This document shows, piece after piece, positions 9,699-17,769 of a stretch of 64,000 bases of DNA. Each line of letters begins with the position of its first letter. The stretch's first letter is position 1. Below the pieces are notes generated by a model that worked only from the letters and a program-made list of their open reading frames with translations, ran no database searches and was not told the origin of the DNA. Origin of the DNA: Candidatus Poribacteria bacterium (lineage in GTDB: Bacteria; Poribacteria; WGA-4E; WGA-3G); assembly GCA_022821065.1 (NCBI GenBank), contig JAJEEK010000006.1, positions 34,953 through 98,952 of the forward strand, given 5' to 3'. The translations under genes were made by a program, and so were the position numbers.

Positions 9699-9730
9699 GT
9701 GTTGGGTGAGACGGACATCTCGCCCAACAC
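9699..9730 (+). terminator. hairpin terminator after the LamG gene
   Basis: Thirteen-base stem GTGTTGGGTGAGA / TCTCGCCCAACAC (one G-T pair) around a six-base loop, ten bases after the stop codon. No clear T tract follows, so it may be a weak terminator or an mRNA-stabilising hairpin. Confidence 0.55.
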
Positions 9731-9745
9731 CTATCTGGAGACCTT

Positions 9746-10138
9746 ATGAAATTTGGATTTTTAACAAAAATTTTTGAAGGCGCGTTGGGCATCGAAAAAA
9801 CATACAACCAATGCGATAAGGCAATCGGGCAATTAAAAGCCTATAACGAGAAACGTAAACAACCCGATTTTCGTATGTCCGATGAGGAACAGGCTGCACT
9901 GGATACCGTTGTTGATACTGCGCTCAAGAATGCGAACCGTATCATTGACAAAGAGGGTGAACGGAATTGGCCCGGCGTGTTCCGAGAGATGCATAAAAAT
10001 TTGGCGAACATCTATATGGAACTTGATGAACACGATAAGGTTCGCGCAGCGTGTGAACGTCTCCAAGAGTACGGCGAAGTCGGTAAATTGGATGCCGAAG
10101 AGGTACTCGAAAGCCTCAAGGAAAAAGAAGATTCTTAA
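9746..10138 (+). CDS. small helical hypothetical protein
   Basis: 130 residues, charged and predicted helical throughout, with no signal peptide. It opens MKFGFLTKIFEGALGIEKTY. The C-terminal half (NLANIYMELDEHDKVRAACERLQEYGE) resembles a single TPR-like helix pair. No family is recognised. It lies between a hairpin and a 200-bp gap carrying a copy of the CCTTGCGGTTCG word (10143-10154) found ahead of other genes in the window. Confidence 0.65.
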   Translation: MKFGFLTKIFEGALGIEKTYNQCDKAIGQLKAYNEKRKQPDFRMSDEEQAALDTVVDTALKNANRIIDKEGERNWPGVFREMHKNLANIYMELDEHDKVRAACERLQEYGEVGKLDAEEVLESLKEKEDS

Positions 10139-10340
10139 TAGTCCTTGCGGTTCGATAAGGTAGGTTGGAAGCTTCAGATTCCTTTACGTAAACCTGAAGA
10201 AACACCCAAGCAAAAACCCTTCCACTACGTTTCAGGCTACGCACACTTTGGAAGATGAAAAGAAAGACGGAAGGCAAAGTACTTCTTAACAACAAGTTCT
10301 GGAAACCTACGAGCTGCGCCAGAACCGCGGAGAGGCAAAA

Positions 10341-12281
10341 ATGCAGTTCCTGAACCCTGCAGCGTTTTACCTACTCGGCGTCATCCCGATTGTGGTGGCA
10401 CTTCACTTTCTGAAGCTGCGCCGCCACACCCACCTCGTTCCGAGTATCATGCTCTGGCTCACCACCGACGAGGATCGGCGAGCGAACGTTCCGTTCCAAC
10501 GGCTTCGTAACCTACTACTCCCGATACTACAGATCCTATTTCTTTTACTTGTGATCTTCAGCGCAGCGCGTCCGGCACTGCGTAGACCCGGATTTATACC
10601 GGGACGCGCAATTCTCATCGTCGATAATTCCGCGAGCATGCTATCAGCGGAGACCGGGGAAACGCGTCTCAATCTGGCAAAACGGGCGGCACACAAGCAC
10701 ATAGAAGAGGTCGCCACTGGCGGCGGGATGATGCTCATGGTGACGAGTGCTACCGAATCTGATAATTATATCCGGGAAGCCTTCACGACAGATACAGCGA
10801 AACTCCGCAGCGCAATAGAAAATATCCCACAAAGCCATGTCCCACGCAATCTCCGTCCCGTCTTTGATGCCGCATCGCGCTATGTCGAGTCTACACAAGA
10901 CAAAGTTTTCCTGATTAGCGATAATTTTGAAAATTTACCGGAGACTTCGCTCTCTGTTCATAAAATCGGTGTCGGCAGTGATGCTGAGAACATCGGTATC
11001 GTCCGTTTCAGTGTCGAGATCGTCCGAGATCAATATGAGGTGTTGGTCGGTATTCGGAATTTCACGGATACCGTTAGAGCGGTAGACGTCGAGCTGGCGG
11101 TTGAAAACGCTACTTTCGATAGCAAAACGGTATCTATCCCTTCAAAGGCGACGAAGCCGGTCCTGTTTTCAGGTGATCCAGAGGGTTTAGTGGATAAAGT
11201 TATTCGCGTCCATCTTCCGACAGAAGATGACTTTATGCTGGATAACAGTGCCGCTGCTGTCTTGTCCGACGTGTCTCAATTCCGAATCCTGCTTGTCAGT
11301 GACAACCAAAAGTCTTTGCTCCCCGCGCTTTTAGAGGCGTATGGGGAACATGTAGACCTACATGAGGTTGTTCCTGCAGATTATGTCGGTACCGGCAATT
11401 CCGAAATAGCGGTTTTCGATGGGAGTACACCCGCTGGACGCGAGGCTTTAGGGCGTTCTGTTGGTGCTGCACCCGGAACACATCTAATTTTTATCAATCC
11501 CGGGAACAACCTTCCGTTCATCGGAGAAGCGGACGGTACCGTTGAAGATATGGCAGCACCGATACACGTTATCCAAACGGCTGAGGCGCACCCGCTCATG
11601 ACCAACGTATCGCTACAAGACGTACGGGTCCTTAAATCGACTTCCCGAACGTTGCCGCTTTTAGGACATTCACTTGTCGAAACAGAGAAAGGGGCGTTGA
11701 TATGGATCGCGCAAGCGGCGGGTCGTCAGTTTCTTATCTTTGAGTTCGATGCGTTCAACCCAGAGGTCTCTAACTTCGCGACGACTCTTCCGGATGCACC
11801 CCTGTTCGTCTATCAATCTTTGGCACGCTTTGAGTCAGGAACGGCAACGCTGCGACCCCTTGAATTTACGGATGGACAGACGCGACACGCATTCCGCACT
11901 GGCGAATCCGTAAGGATTACAGCCATTGCCGAAGGTGCTACCGTTCACATCGAAAAACCCGATAAAGAGACTGTTGAGGGGGCAGATTCCTTATTCACCG
12001 AGACGGATCAGGTCGGGGTCTATACCCTCTATGCCGATAATAGACCGCTTGAAAGATTCACGGTTAATCTACTCGACGCGGACACATCAGCACTCTCACA
12101 TTCGGCAACGACAACCGAGACAGATACGTCGGCATCCATCGAAAACGGATTCCAACCGATGACACAAGAGGTGTGGCGGTTCCCCGCGCTGCTCGCATGT
12201 ATTGTACTACTATTGGAGTGGTGGTTTTATCATCGGGAGGGAGTACCTGTTACCAGAAGACTTGGCGGAGCGACTGCGTAA
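10341..12281 (+). CDS. BatA-like membrane protein with von Willebrand factor A domain
   Basis: 646 residues. The N terminus (MQFLNPAAFYLLGVIPIVVALHFLKLRR) is the hallmark of the aerotolerance regulator BatA N-terminal domain, with transmembrane segments at about 6-24 and 57-76. A VWA domain follows with the metal-ion-dependent adhesion site DNSAS at 95-99. A long periplasmic region ends in a final transmembrane helix (about 617-635) and a short cytoplasmic tail. Related proteins work with BatD and TPR proteins such as those at 31927-34291. The stop codon lies inside GCGTAAGTCC, the end sequence of a repeat, so the native C terminus may have been replaced. Confidence 0.85.
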   Translation: MQFLNPAAFYLLGVIPIVVALHFLKLRRHTHLVPSIMLWLTTDEDRRANVPFQRLRNLLLPILQILFLLLVIFSAARPALRRPGFIPGRAILIVDNSASMLSAETGETRLNLAKRAAHKHIEEVATGGGMMLMVTSATESDNYIREAFTTDTAKLRSAIENIPQSHVPRNLRPVFDAASRYVESTQDKVFLISDNFENLPETSLSVHKIGVGSDAENIGIVRFSVEIVRDQYEVLVGIRNFTDTVRAVDVELAVENATFDSKTVSIPSKATKPVLFSGDPEGLVDKVIRVHLPTEDDFMLDNSAAAVLSDVSQFRILLVSDNQKSLLPALLEAYGEHVDLHEVVPADYVGTGNSEIAVFDGSTPAGREALGRSVGAAPGTHLIFINPGNNLPFIGEADGTVEDMAAPIHVIQTAEAHPLMTNVSLQDVRVLKSTSRTLPLLGHSLVETEKGALIWIAQAAGRQFLIFEFDAFNPEVSNFATTLPDAPLFVYQSLARFESGTATLRPLEFTDGQTRHAFRTGESVRITAIAEGATVHIEKPDKETVEGADSLFTETDQVGVYTLYADNRPLERFTVNLLDADTSALSHSATTTETDTSASIENGFQPMTQEVWRFPALLACIVLLLEWWFYHREGVPVTRRLGGATA

Positions 12282-12290
12282 GTCCTGAAC

Positions 12291-12410
12291 AGGATTTACG
12301 TATTTTTGACTGCAGCCTATTCTGTTAGATGAGATTTCTCGTAAAACATAGCGTTCTGGTGTCACAAACTATGAAGTTTGTGGTACAAAAGAGCAGCATG
12401 CGTAAGTCCT
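12291..12410. repeat. 120-bp MITE-like element, copy 1
   Basis: Starts AGGATTTACG and ends TGCGTAAGTCCT, which are near-perfect inverted repeats of each other. An internal palindrome ACAAACTATGAAGTTTGT can form a hairpin. Closely similar to 19376-19495 and with the same ends as 36086-36206. An additional half-end (GCGTAAGTCCTG) lies just upstream at 12276-12287. Confidence 0.75.
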
Positions 12411-12417
12411 ACTGAAT

Positions 12418-13026
12418 CTATTCGGGCTCGTCTATTTCTAAGATTCCGAGAATCCGTTCTACCAAAACGTTGCTCGGCATTGCCCCCACAAACGCACCTG
12501 CAATCTCTCCATCTCTGAATACGATATAGGTCGGTGTCCCGCGGATATGATATTCACCAGTCTTCTGTGGTTGCGTATTAACATCCAACTTGGCGAAGGT
12601 AAAGGTATCCCGATATTCTAATGCTACAGCTGTGACCACAGGCTTCATCAGTATACAGTATATTCAGCGTTCCGATTTAAATTCTACGACGATCGGGAGT
12701 TCGGAACCGAGAACGATGTCGTCAAAAGTTACGTCGGTAACTTCAAATGGAATACCGGATGTTTGACCGAGATAGGTCGCCGTGAGTACCAAATCTAAAA
12801 TATTGACGGTGCCATCCCTGTTGATGTCCGGGTTGGGGGATTGATCTTCGGTAGGCATCTCGCCAAAATGTGAGGCGATGAATGTGAGGTCGAGGATATT
12901 CACGAAGCCGTCGGTGTTGACATCGGCTGCGCTCCGAGCATCGAAATCCTCATCTTCAGCGTGATTTGTTGCCCAAAAACCGAACACGAGGCTCAGCATT
13001 AGCAACGAAAGAACCAATTTTTTCAT
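12418..13026 (-). CDS. exported dockerin-thioredoxin protein with in-frame TGA (probable selenoprotein, short form)
   Basis: The frame runs from ATG at 13026 through one TGA (12666-12664) to the stop at 12418; read through, it is 202 residues. Order: signal peptide (1-23), dockerin-like pair of Ca loops (DVNTDGFVNILDL and DINRDGTVNILDL, about 35-88), then a thioredoxin domain. The thioredoxin strand PIVVEFKSER is followed by TGA, then IYC: the TGA is residue 121 and falls on the first Cys of the redox CxxC motif, giving U-I-Y-C. Downstream, MKPVV, FAKLDVN and the cis-Pro loop RGTPTYIVF continue the fold without a frameshift. Automatic callers will split it at 12664 and 12648. Sec is inference; decay is the alternative, made unlikely by the paralogue at 13120-14940. 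Confidence 0.8.
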
Positions 13027-13047
13027 ACGTTCCTTACATGATAAGTA

Positions 13048-13080
13048 ATGCAGGCAAGGTTTGGAACCTCACCTGCAATG
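13048..13080 (-). terminator. hairpin between the two dockerin-thioredoxin genes
   Basis: Interrupted palindrome TGCAGG..AGGTT...AACCT..CCTGCA lies about 40 bp after the stop of the longer gene. A related GGCGaGGTTT..AACC.CGCC hairpin recurs at 21099-21126 and, in part, near 34307-34330. It probably ends or attenuates the upstream transcript. Confidence 0.45.
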
Positions 13081-13119
13081 AGAAAGAAGATGCTGACACT
13101 CGCAGCATCTTTGAATCCT

Positions 13120-14940
13120 TTAATTTATAGCCTTGAGAACGTTCTGAACGAATTCATTTTTCGGTGTTTCGCCTGCGAAACGTCCAACTTCCTCTCCATC
13201 TTTGAATATGATGTAAATAGGCTGATATCTGATCCCAAACTTTCTGGATGTTTCGAGGTTCTCTTCCCGGTTCAATTTTCCGACAGCGAATGTATTCTTG
13301 TTCTCTGAAGCAATTTCGGCGACAACTGGCACCATTTTTTGGCAAAACGGTCACCAGTCCGTATAAAACTCGACCACGATGGGAAGCTTAGACCCAAGCA
13401 CGACGGTATCAAAGTTCGCATCGGTGACTTCAATCGGGATACCGTCATAAGCACTCGCAGTGGTAAAGGTGATGTTAATCTCGGTCCCGTTGTTGGCAGC
13501 GTCTCTAACTTTTCCAGTGATAACATAAGTAGTCTCCGGGTCGAGTTCTTTGCCAGGGACAGGTGTAAGCATCACTTTGTTGCCATCAAAAGTGGTGATC
13601 CATCCGACATTATCGTCTGCTTCGGTTCGCAGCGTGACGAGACCACGGACATCTTCGCTGAACACGATTTCAATCGTCGCGCTTGGGTCAACGTCTGTAT
13701 CGCCATCACTGACCGTCCCACCCGTGATTGACGGTGCCTCCGTATCCGGTGCGACGACCGTGTAAGTGAACGTTAGACTCCCATCCGACCAAGTGATTGT
13801 CAGTTCCAGTTCCCCGGGTGTAAAGGGTCCCGTGATTGTGACACTGTCTCCATCCGTTGTGGCAGTCCCTGTGGTGGTTGTCACGTCCTGTGGCGGATTG
13901 TCGAAAGTTAGCGTGATACTATCCTCGGTCGTAATCTCTACGCCGCTTTCTGGCTCTGCACTAACAAATGCGACAAGTGGTCTGACGGTATACGAGAGAG
14001 TTTCGGCTCCATCTTCCCAAGTGACCGTCAATTCCAGATCACCGGGTGTAAAGGGACCGGTGATGGTAACACTGTTCCCTTCGGTTATAGCGACCCCATT
14101 GCTGACGGTAACATCCGCTGGCGGATGGTCAAAAGCCAAGGTGATGGCATCGTTTGTCGTAATTTCTGTCCCACTTTCAGGATCTGCACTAACGAATGCG
14201 ACAACCGGTCTGGCAGTATAGGAGAGGGTTTCGGTTCCATCAGCCCAAGTGATCGTCAACTCAAGATCACCGACTGTGAAAGGACCCGTGATTGTGACAC
14301 TGTTTTCATCGGTTGTGGCAGTCCCTGTGCTGGTTGTCACGTCCTGTGGCGGATGGTCGAAAGTTAGCGTGATACTATCCTCAGTCGTAATCACCACGCC
14401 GCTTTCTGGCTCTGCACTAACAAATGCTGCAACCGGTCTGACAGTATAGGAGAGGGTTTCGGTTCCATCAGTCCAAGTGACTGTCAACTCAAGATCACCG
14501 ACTGTGAAAGGACCCGTGATTGTGACACTGTTTTCATCGATTGTGGCAGTCCCTGTGCTGACGGTAACATCCGCTGGTGGATTGTCAAAGGTGAGGGTAA
14601 TACTATCGTTCATGACGAGTTCAGAACCGATTTCTGGATCCACGCTAACGAACGCCACCGGGGGTCTGACGGTTTCGCCGAGATGGTTCGCGACGAGTAC
14701 CAAGTCAAGAACGTTGACACTGCCGTCGCCGTTGACATCTGGGCTAGGCGTTTGGTCCTCGGCGACGATCTCACCGAAATGTGAGGCGATCAGCACCAGA
14801 TCAAGGACGTTTATCATTCCATCGCTGTTGACATCAGCTGCCCGTAAGGTCTCAATATCTGTTTCTTCTTGCGCGTAGCTTGCTGTTGAGGCGAGGAATG
14901 CTAAACTGAGTATTAGCAACGAACAAGTCAGTGTTTTCAT
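13120..14940 (-). CDS. exported dockerin-Ig repeat-thioredoxin protein with in-frame TGA (probable selenoprotein, long form)
   Basis: The frame runs from ATG at 14940 through TGA at 13353-13351 to the stop at 13120: 606 residues if the TGA is read. Order: signal peptide (1-23), dockerin-like Ca loops (about 35-90), four near-identical 76-residue Ig-like units beginning at about 95, 171, 247 and 323, an SbsA/Big_5-type Ig domain (403-495) with PSATIEIVFSEDV, and a C-terminal thioredoxin domain. The redox site reads FYTDW-TGA-PFC-QKMVPVV, i.e. W-U-P-F-C, with U at 530 and the resolving Cys at 533; cis-Pro follows in YQPIYIIF. Only the codon of the first redox Cys is TGA and the frame is otherwise intact on both sides. 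A weak stem (CTGG 13326-13329 with CCAG 13354-13357) flanks the TGA and could be part of a bacterial SECIS. Confidence 0.85.
13753..14658 (-). repeat. four tandem 228-bp coding repeats (Ig-like units)
   Basis: The four Ig-like units of the long dockerin-thioredoxin gene are highly similar at DNA level, with a period of about 228 bp (76 codons). Words such as GGACCCGTGATTGTGACACT recur. This is a substrate for unequal recombination and likely varies in copy number between strains. Confidence 0.8.
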
Positions 14941-15027
14941 GACGTTTTCCTTGTTAGGCGTTATAGAATTTGCTTTACGGCTGCTTTTCCCAGCAGCGCG
15001 TGATATGTAGCATTCCGTGAGGAGATG

Positions 15028-16065
15028 CTAAGTTGTATCCGTTTTTTCGTTGTGCCATCCCTGAACCGCTTCCGGGATGGCTTGTAGGTTTTCGATGGTT
15101 GTCTGGAGTGGAATTGCGCATTCCGGTCCTATCAGTGGAACACCGGCATCCAAGTTTTTTACGACCTCTGCTTTAACGTCTTCAGGTTCTTTGGCGAACA
15201 GCGTTTCGGGGTTATTAATATTTCCGACGAGTGCGATCCGTTTTTTTATGATGTCCATAGATTCACTCGGTTCGTTTTTCGAGTCGTAATGGAAGGCTGC
15301 CATCCCTGTCTGTGCGATGTATTCCATCCGGTCAACGGTGCGCCCACAGATATGGAGTATAAGTGGGATCGGAATACGATCGACGAATTCGATGTGAAGG
15401 TCTCGGAGGTAGTGCTGATAGTATTCGCCGCTGACAAGGTCGCCTGTGGCGTGGTCAGGAAGCGTCAGGGCATCTGCTCCCGCCTCAATCTGCGCGACAC
15501 CGAATTGCACGGTTGCTTCCTTCATCCGGTCGAGTGCGAGTTTCGTTTTGCCGGGGTCATCGAGCGACAGCAACAAGAACGGTTCGACACCGAAGCAGTG
15601 GTAGCCGAGCGACCAAGGCCCCATCGTCTTCCCGATGATAGCGACTTCATCGCCGTATTCTTTTTTCAAGATTTTAATCGCTTCGAGGACGCACTGTGTA
15701 TCTGGGTGTGTTAGAAAATCATCTGGGATAGCGATGTCATCGACATCCTCCCAGATCGGTTCCCGCATTTTGACGGTGGGCCAGTTATCCTTCTGTTCCC
15801 ACTGGATTTTGCAGCCGAGTGCGCTGGATTCTTGGATAATCGTAAAGACTGGCATGATGGTGTCGAATCCGAGTTCAGTGTATCCTGTGGCAGCGAGACG
15901 GGCCATCAATTCCGGTTCTCGGTTCGCTTGTGGGAAAGGTGCCTCTACCAGGTCCATCAGTTCGACAGTGGCGACGGAGGTCGGGTTGCAGACAGGTGTG
16001 CGATCGGTCGGTTCGTTACGGAGTGCAGCGAGTACACGTTCACGGCTCGTCATTGCGTTTGGCAT
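15028..16065 (-). CDS. uroporphyrinogen decarboxylase-superfamily methyltransferase-like protein (MtaA/CmuA type)
   Basis: 345 residues of the UroD/MtaA/CmuA TIM-barrel family. The zinc ligands of the methylcobamide:thiol methyltransferases appear to be present as H238-x-C240 (LILHICGRTVDRM) and C316 (GPECAIP). It lacks the arginine-rich porphyrin motif expected of true HemE, so porphyrin decarboxylation is unlikely. By family, it would move a methyl group between a corrinoid or other carrier and a thiol; no corrinoid protein is nearby. The gene lies 12 bp after the stop-side neighbour at 16078-16725 on the same strand, suggesting co-transcription. Confidence 0.8.
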   Translation of the reverse strand: MPNAMTSRERVLAALRNEPTDRTPVCNPTSVATVELMDLVEAPFPQANREPELMARLAATGYTELGFDTIMPVFTIIQESSALGCKIQWEQKDNWPTVKMREPIWEDVDDIAIPDDFLTHPDTQCVLEAIKILKKEYGDEVAIIGKTMGPWSLGYHCFGVEPFLLLSLDDPGKTKLALDRMKEATVQFGVAQIEAGADALTLPDHATGDLVSGEYYQHYLRDLHIEFVDRIPIPLILHICGRTVDRMEYIAQTGMAAFHYDSKNEPSESMDIIKKRIALVGNINNPETLFAKEPEDVKAEVVKNLDAGVPLIGPECAIPLQTTIENLQAIPEAVQGWHNEKTDTT

Positions 16066-16077
16066 TTTCGGTTTCCT

Positions 16078-16725
16078 CTATGTCTGTTGGCTCGGTGCGC
16101 TGAGGACACCGCGTCCGGCTCCCATCTCATCTTCACGCAAGACGACTCTAACGTTCGGTGCCCGCGTCAGTAGGAGTCCAACGAGTGCGTCGTGCGACGT
16201 TTCACAAGCAAAAGCAACGGTGTCTCTGTTATCGGTTTCGACGCTCTCCATTTCACCCAATTTCGCCAAACCACCGGCAATCGCTGAGATGCGTCGTGCT
16301 GCGCTTCTGCCTTCACCTTCTGTGGTAACCCGATAGACACCTTGTCCTGTCGAATCAACCGTAATCGTAAGTCTCGATTTTTTATCGAGGATATTTAACG
16401 GACGCGGTTCAGCGGGGGTATCCGGGGCAAGTTTACACGCTTCGAGAAAGACGCGCCGACACGCCGCTTCGTGTGTGCTGTTACACGGGAAATGCAGCAG
16501 ACCGTCGTCATTTTTCAGCATCCCACCGAGCACTTGCATCGCTTCAACCACAGCTTCGATTCTCTCGGGCGCGCCTGATATACGACTGTAGGTATGCACG
16601 AGAAAGGCTGGCGTGTTGTTCCCGTGGTTTACATTCTGGCGGTAGAGTCCGATAGTAATGTCATTGAAATGGGGGTCCATCGGTACGAGTTCGATACGTC
16701 TACCGATGTCAACAACGCGTTGCAT
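16078..16725 (-). CDS. hypothetical protein, operon partner of the UroD-family gene
   Basis: 215 residues, cytoplasmic, alpha/beta-looking, no recognised family. It contains a conserved-looking GLLHFPCNSTHEAACRRVFLEACKL stretch (abbreviated here to GLLHFPCNSTHEAACRR) and a second half with TITVDSTGQGVYRVTTEGEG. Two Cys and several His could bind metal. The downstream methyltransferase-like gene starts 12 bp after its stop, so the two probably act together. The function is unknown. Confidence 0.65.
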   Translation of the reverse strand: MQRVVDIGRRIELVPMDPHFNDITIGLYRQNVNHGNNTPAFLVHTYSRISGAPERIEAVVEAMQVLGGMLKNDDGLLHFPCNSTHEAACRRVFLEACKLAPDTPAEPRPLNILDKKSRLTITVDSTGQGVYRVTTEGEGRSAARRISAIAGGLAKLGEMESVETDNRDTVAFACETSHDALVGLLLTRAPNVRVVLREDEMGAGRGVLSAPSQQT

Positions 16726-16743
16726 AAATGATCCTTAGACTGA

Positions 16744-17682
16744 CTAATTACGCCGTGCAAGCCTGCCGCCGTAGTGATTTTCGTAGATGTACTTATAAGC
16801 CTTTTCGGAGAGTCTGCGTAAGATAGTCGCACGCCGGTCCTTCCAACTGTAAAAGGATTCCCACCGGTTCCTGCGGTCCGTTTTCGACCTGTCCTCCATC
16901 AGTCCGATAAAAATGTAGGGACGCGATCTCCCGCGTGGGTCTTTCAGGACTAATACGCCGCCGTCTCCTACCAATCCGTAAACGGTTCCCGTTTTGTTGT
17001 AAACCTCCACGTAGGCGGGGATATAGGTCTGTTTGAAGATATAGTCTCCGTTTTTCAACTTGAAATACCACTTCATTTTATCCGAATGCGGGAGTCTATC
17101 CTGCCACAACCGCAAGAAGAATGTGCTCAAGTCACGAGCAGAGGTCATGTTTTTATATGTCCGTCCGGTGTACGGGATGTATTCGACAATCCGAGTCTGT
17201 TTGAAGTACGGATAATTGGTTTTCAATATTCGGCTCACGCGTGCCGGTCCACCGAGTAATCGGATGAAATAGTTCGTTGAGGAGTTTGAGCTCTTCTGTA
17301 TCATTGCCCTTAGATGCCCTCTGTTATTATCGGTATGCTGCTGCCGTCTATATTTGACTTCGTGAAAATACGCGAGCATAACAAAGTTCTTAATAATTGA
17401 TGCCGCCATCATCTGCCGATCTTCGTTGATGGACACTAACTTCTTGTTTTTTGAAATATCGTAAACAACGAAACTGGTGCGATCAGATGCCGAAAGACGT
17501 TTCCGCCTGCGTAGGTTCTTAATATAGTATTCAAATTCCGCTTCCAGCTGCGAATCTATTGTGCTCTGGTACTTATTCGGGATATTACGATAGCTCGCTG
17601 CTGACGAACCATATATTGGCAGCAATAGTGCGATATTACAACATATTAAGAATGTAAATAACTTTGTTTTGCCCCTTAACAT
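16744..17682 (-). CDS. class A beta-lactamase-like serine hydrolase
   Basis: About 312 residues from ATG at 17682, preceded by GAAGGA at good distance; a longer frame to 17751 would add 23 residues. A signal peptide (LFTFLICCNIALLLPIYG) leads to the mature protein. Class A-type motifs: SIIK (SxxK) in MMAASIIKNFVML, SSNSSTN (SxN region) in the middle, and NKTGTVYG (KTG) near the C terminus. The E166-bearing omega loop of true beta-lactamases is not obvious, so a DD-peptidase or other transpeptidase-related role is possible. Location: periplasm. Confidence 0.8.
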   Translation of the reverse strand: MLRGKTKLFTFLICCNIALLLPIYGSSAASYRNIPNKYQSTIDSQLEAEFEYYIKNLRRRKRLSASDRTSFVVYDISKNKKLVSINEDRQMMAASIIKNFVMLAYFHEVKYRRQQHTDNNRGHLRAMIQKSSNSSTNYFIRLLGGPARVSRILKTNYPYFKQTRIVEYIPYTGRTYKNMTSARDLSTFFLRLWQDRLPHSDKMKWYFKLKNGDYIFKQTYIPAYVEVYNKTGTVYGLVGDGGVLVLKDPRGRSRPYIFIGLMEDRSKTDRRNRWESFYSWKDRRATILRRLSEKAYKYIYENHYGGRLARRN

Positions 17683-17769
17683 CTCACTGTCCTTCCCCTT
17701 TCTGATGTTTATCCGTAACGATGCAGACGGTATACTCATAAAATTGCGCAATTACTTTGAAAGATTGGA

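Noticed and set aside
12664..13353. Reading the two TGA-interrupted thioredoxin genes as simple pseudogenes
   Set aside because: Both are intact on each side, in the same frame, and interrupted at the same catalytic residue.
12418..14940. General reassignment of TGA (to Trp or Gly)
   Set aside because: TGA ends many intact genes here, including tadA, the histidine kinase and the serine hydrolase at 2478-3767.
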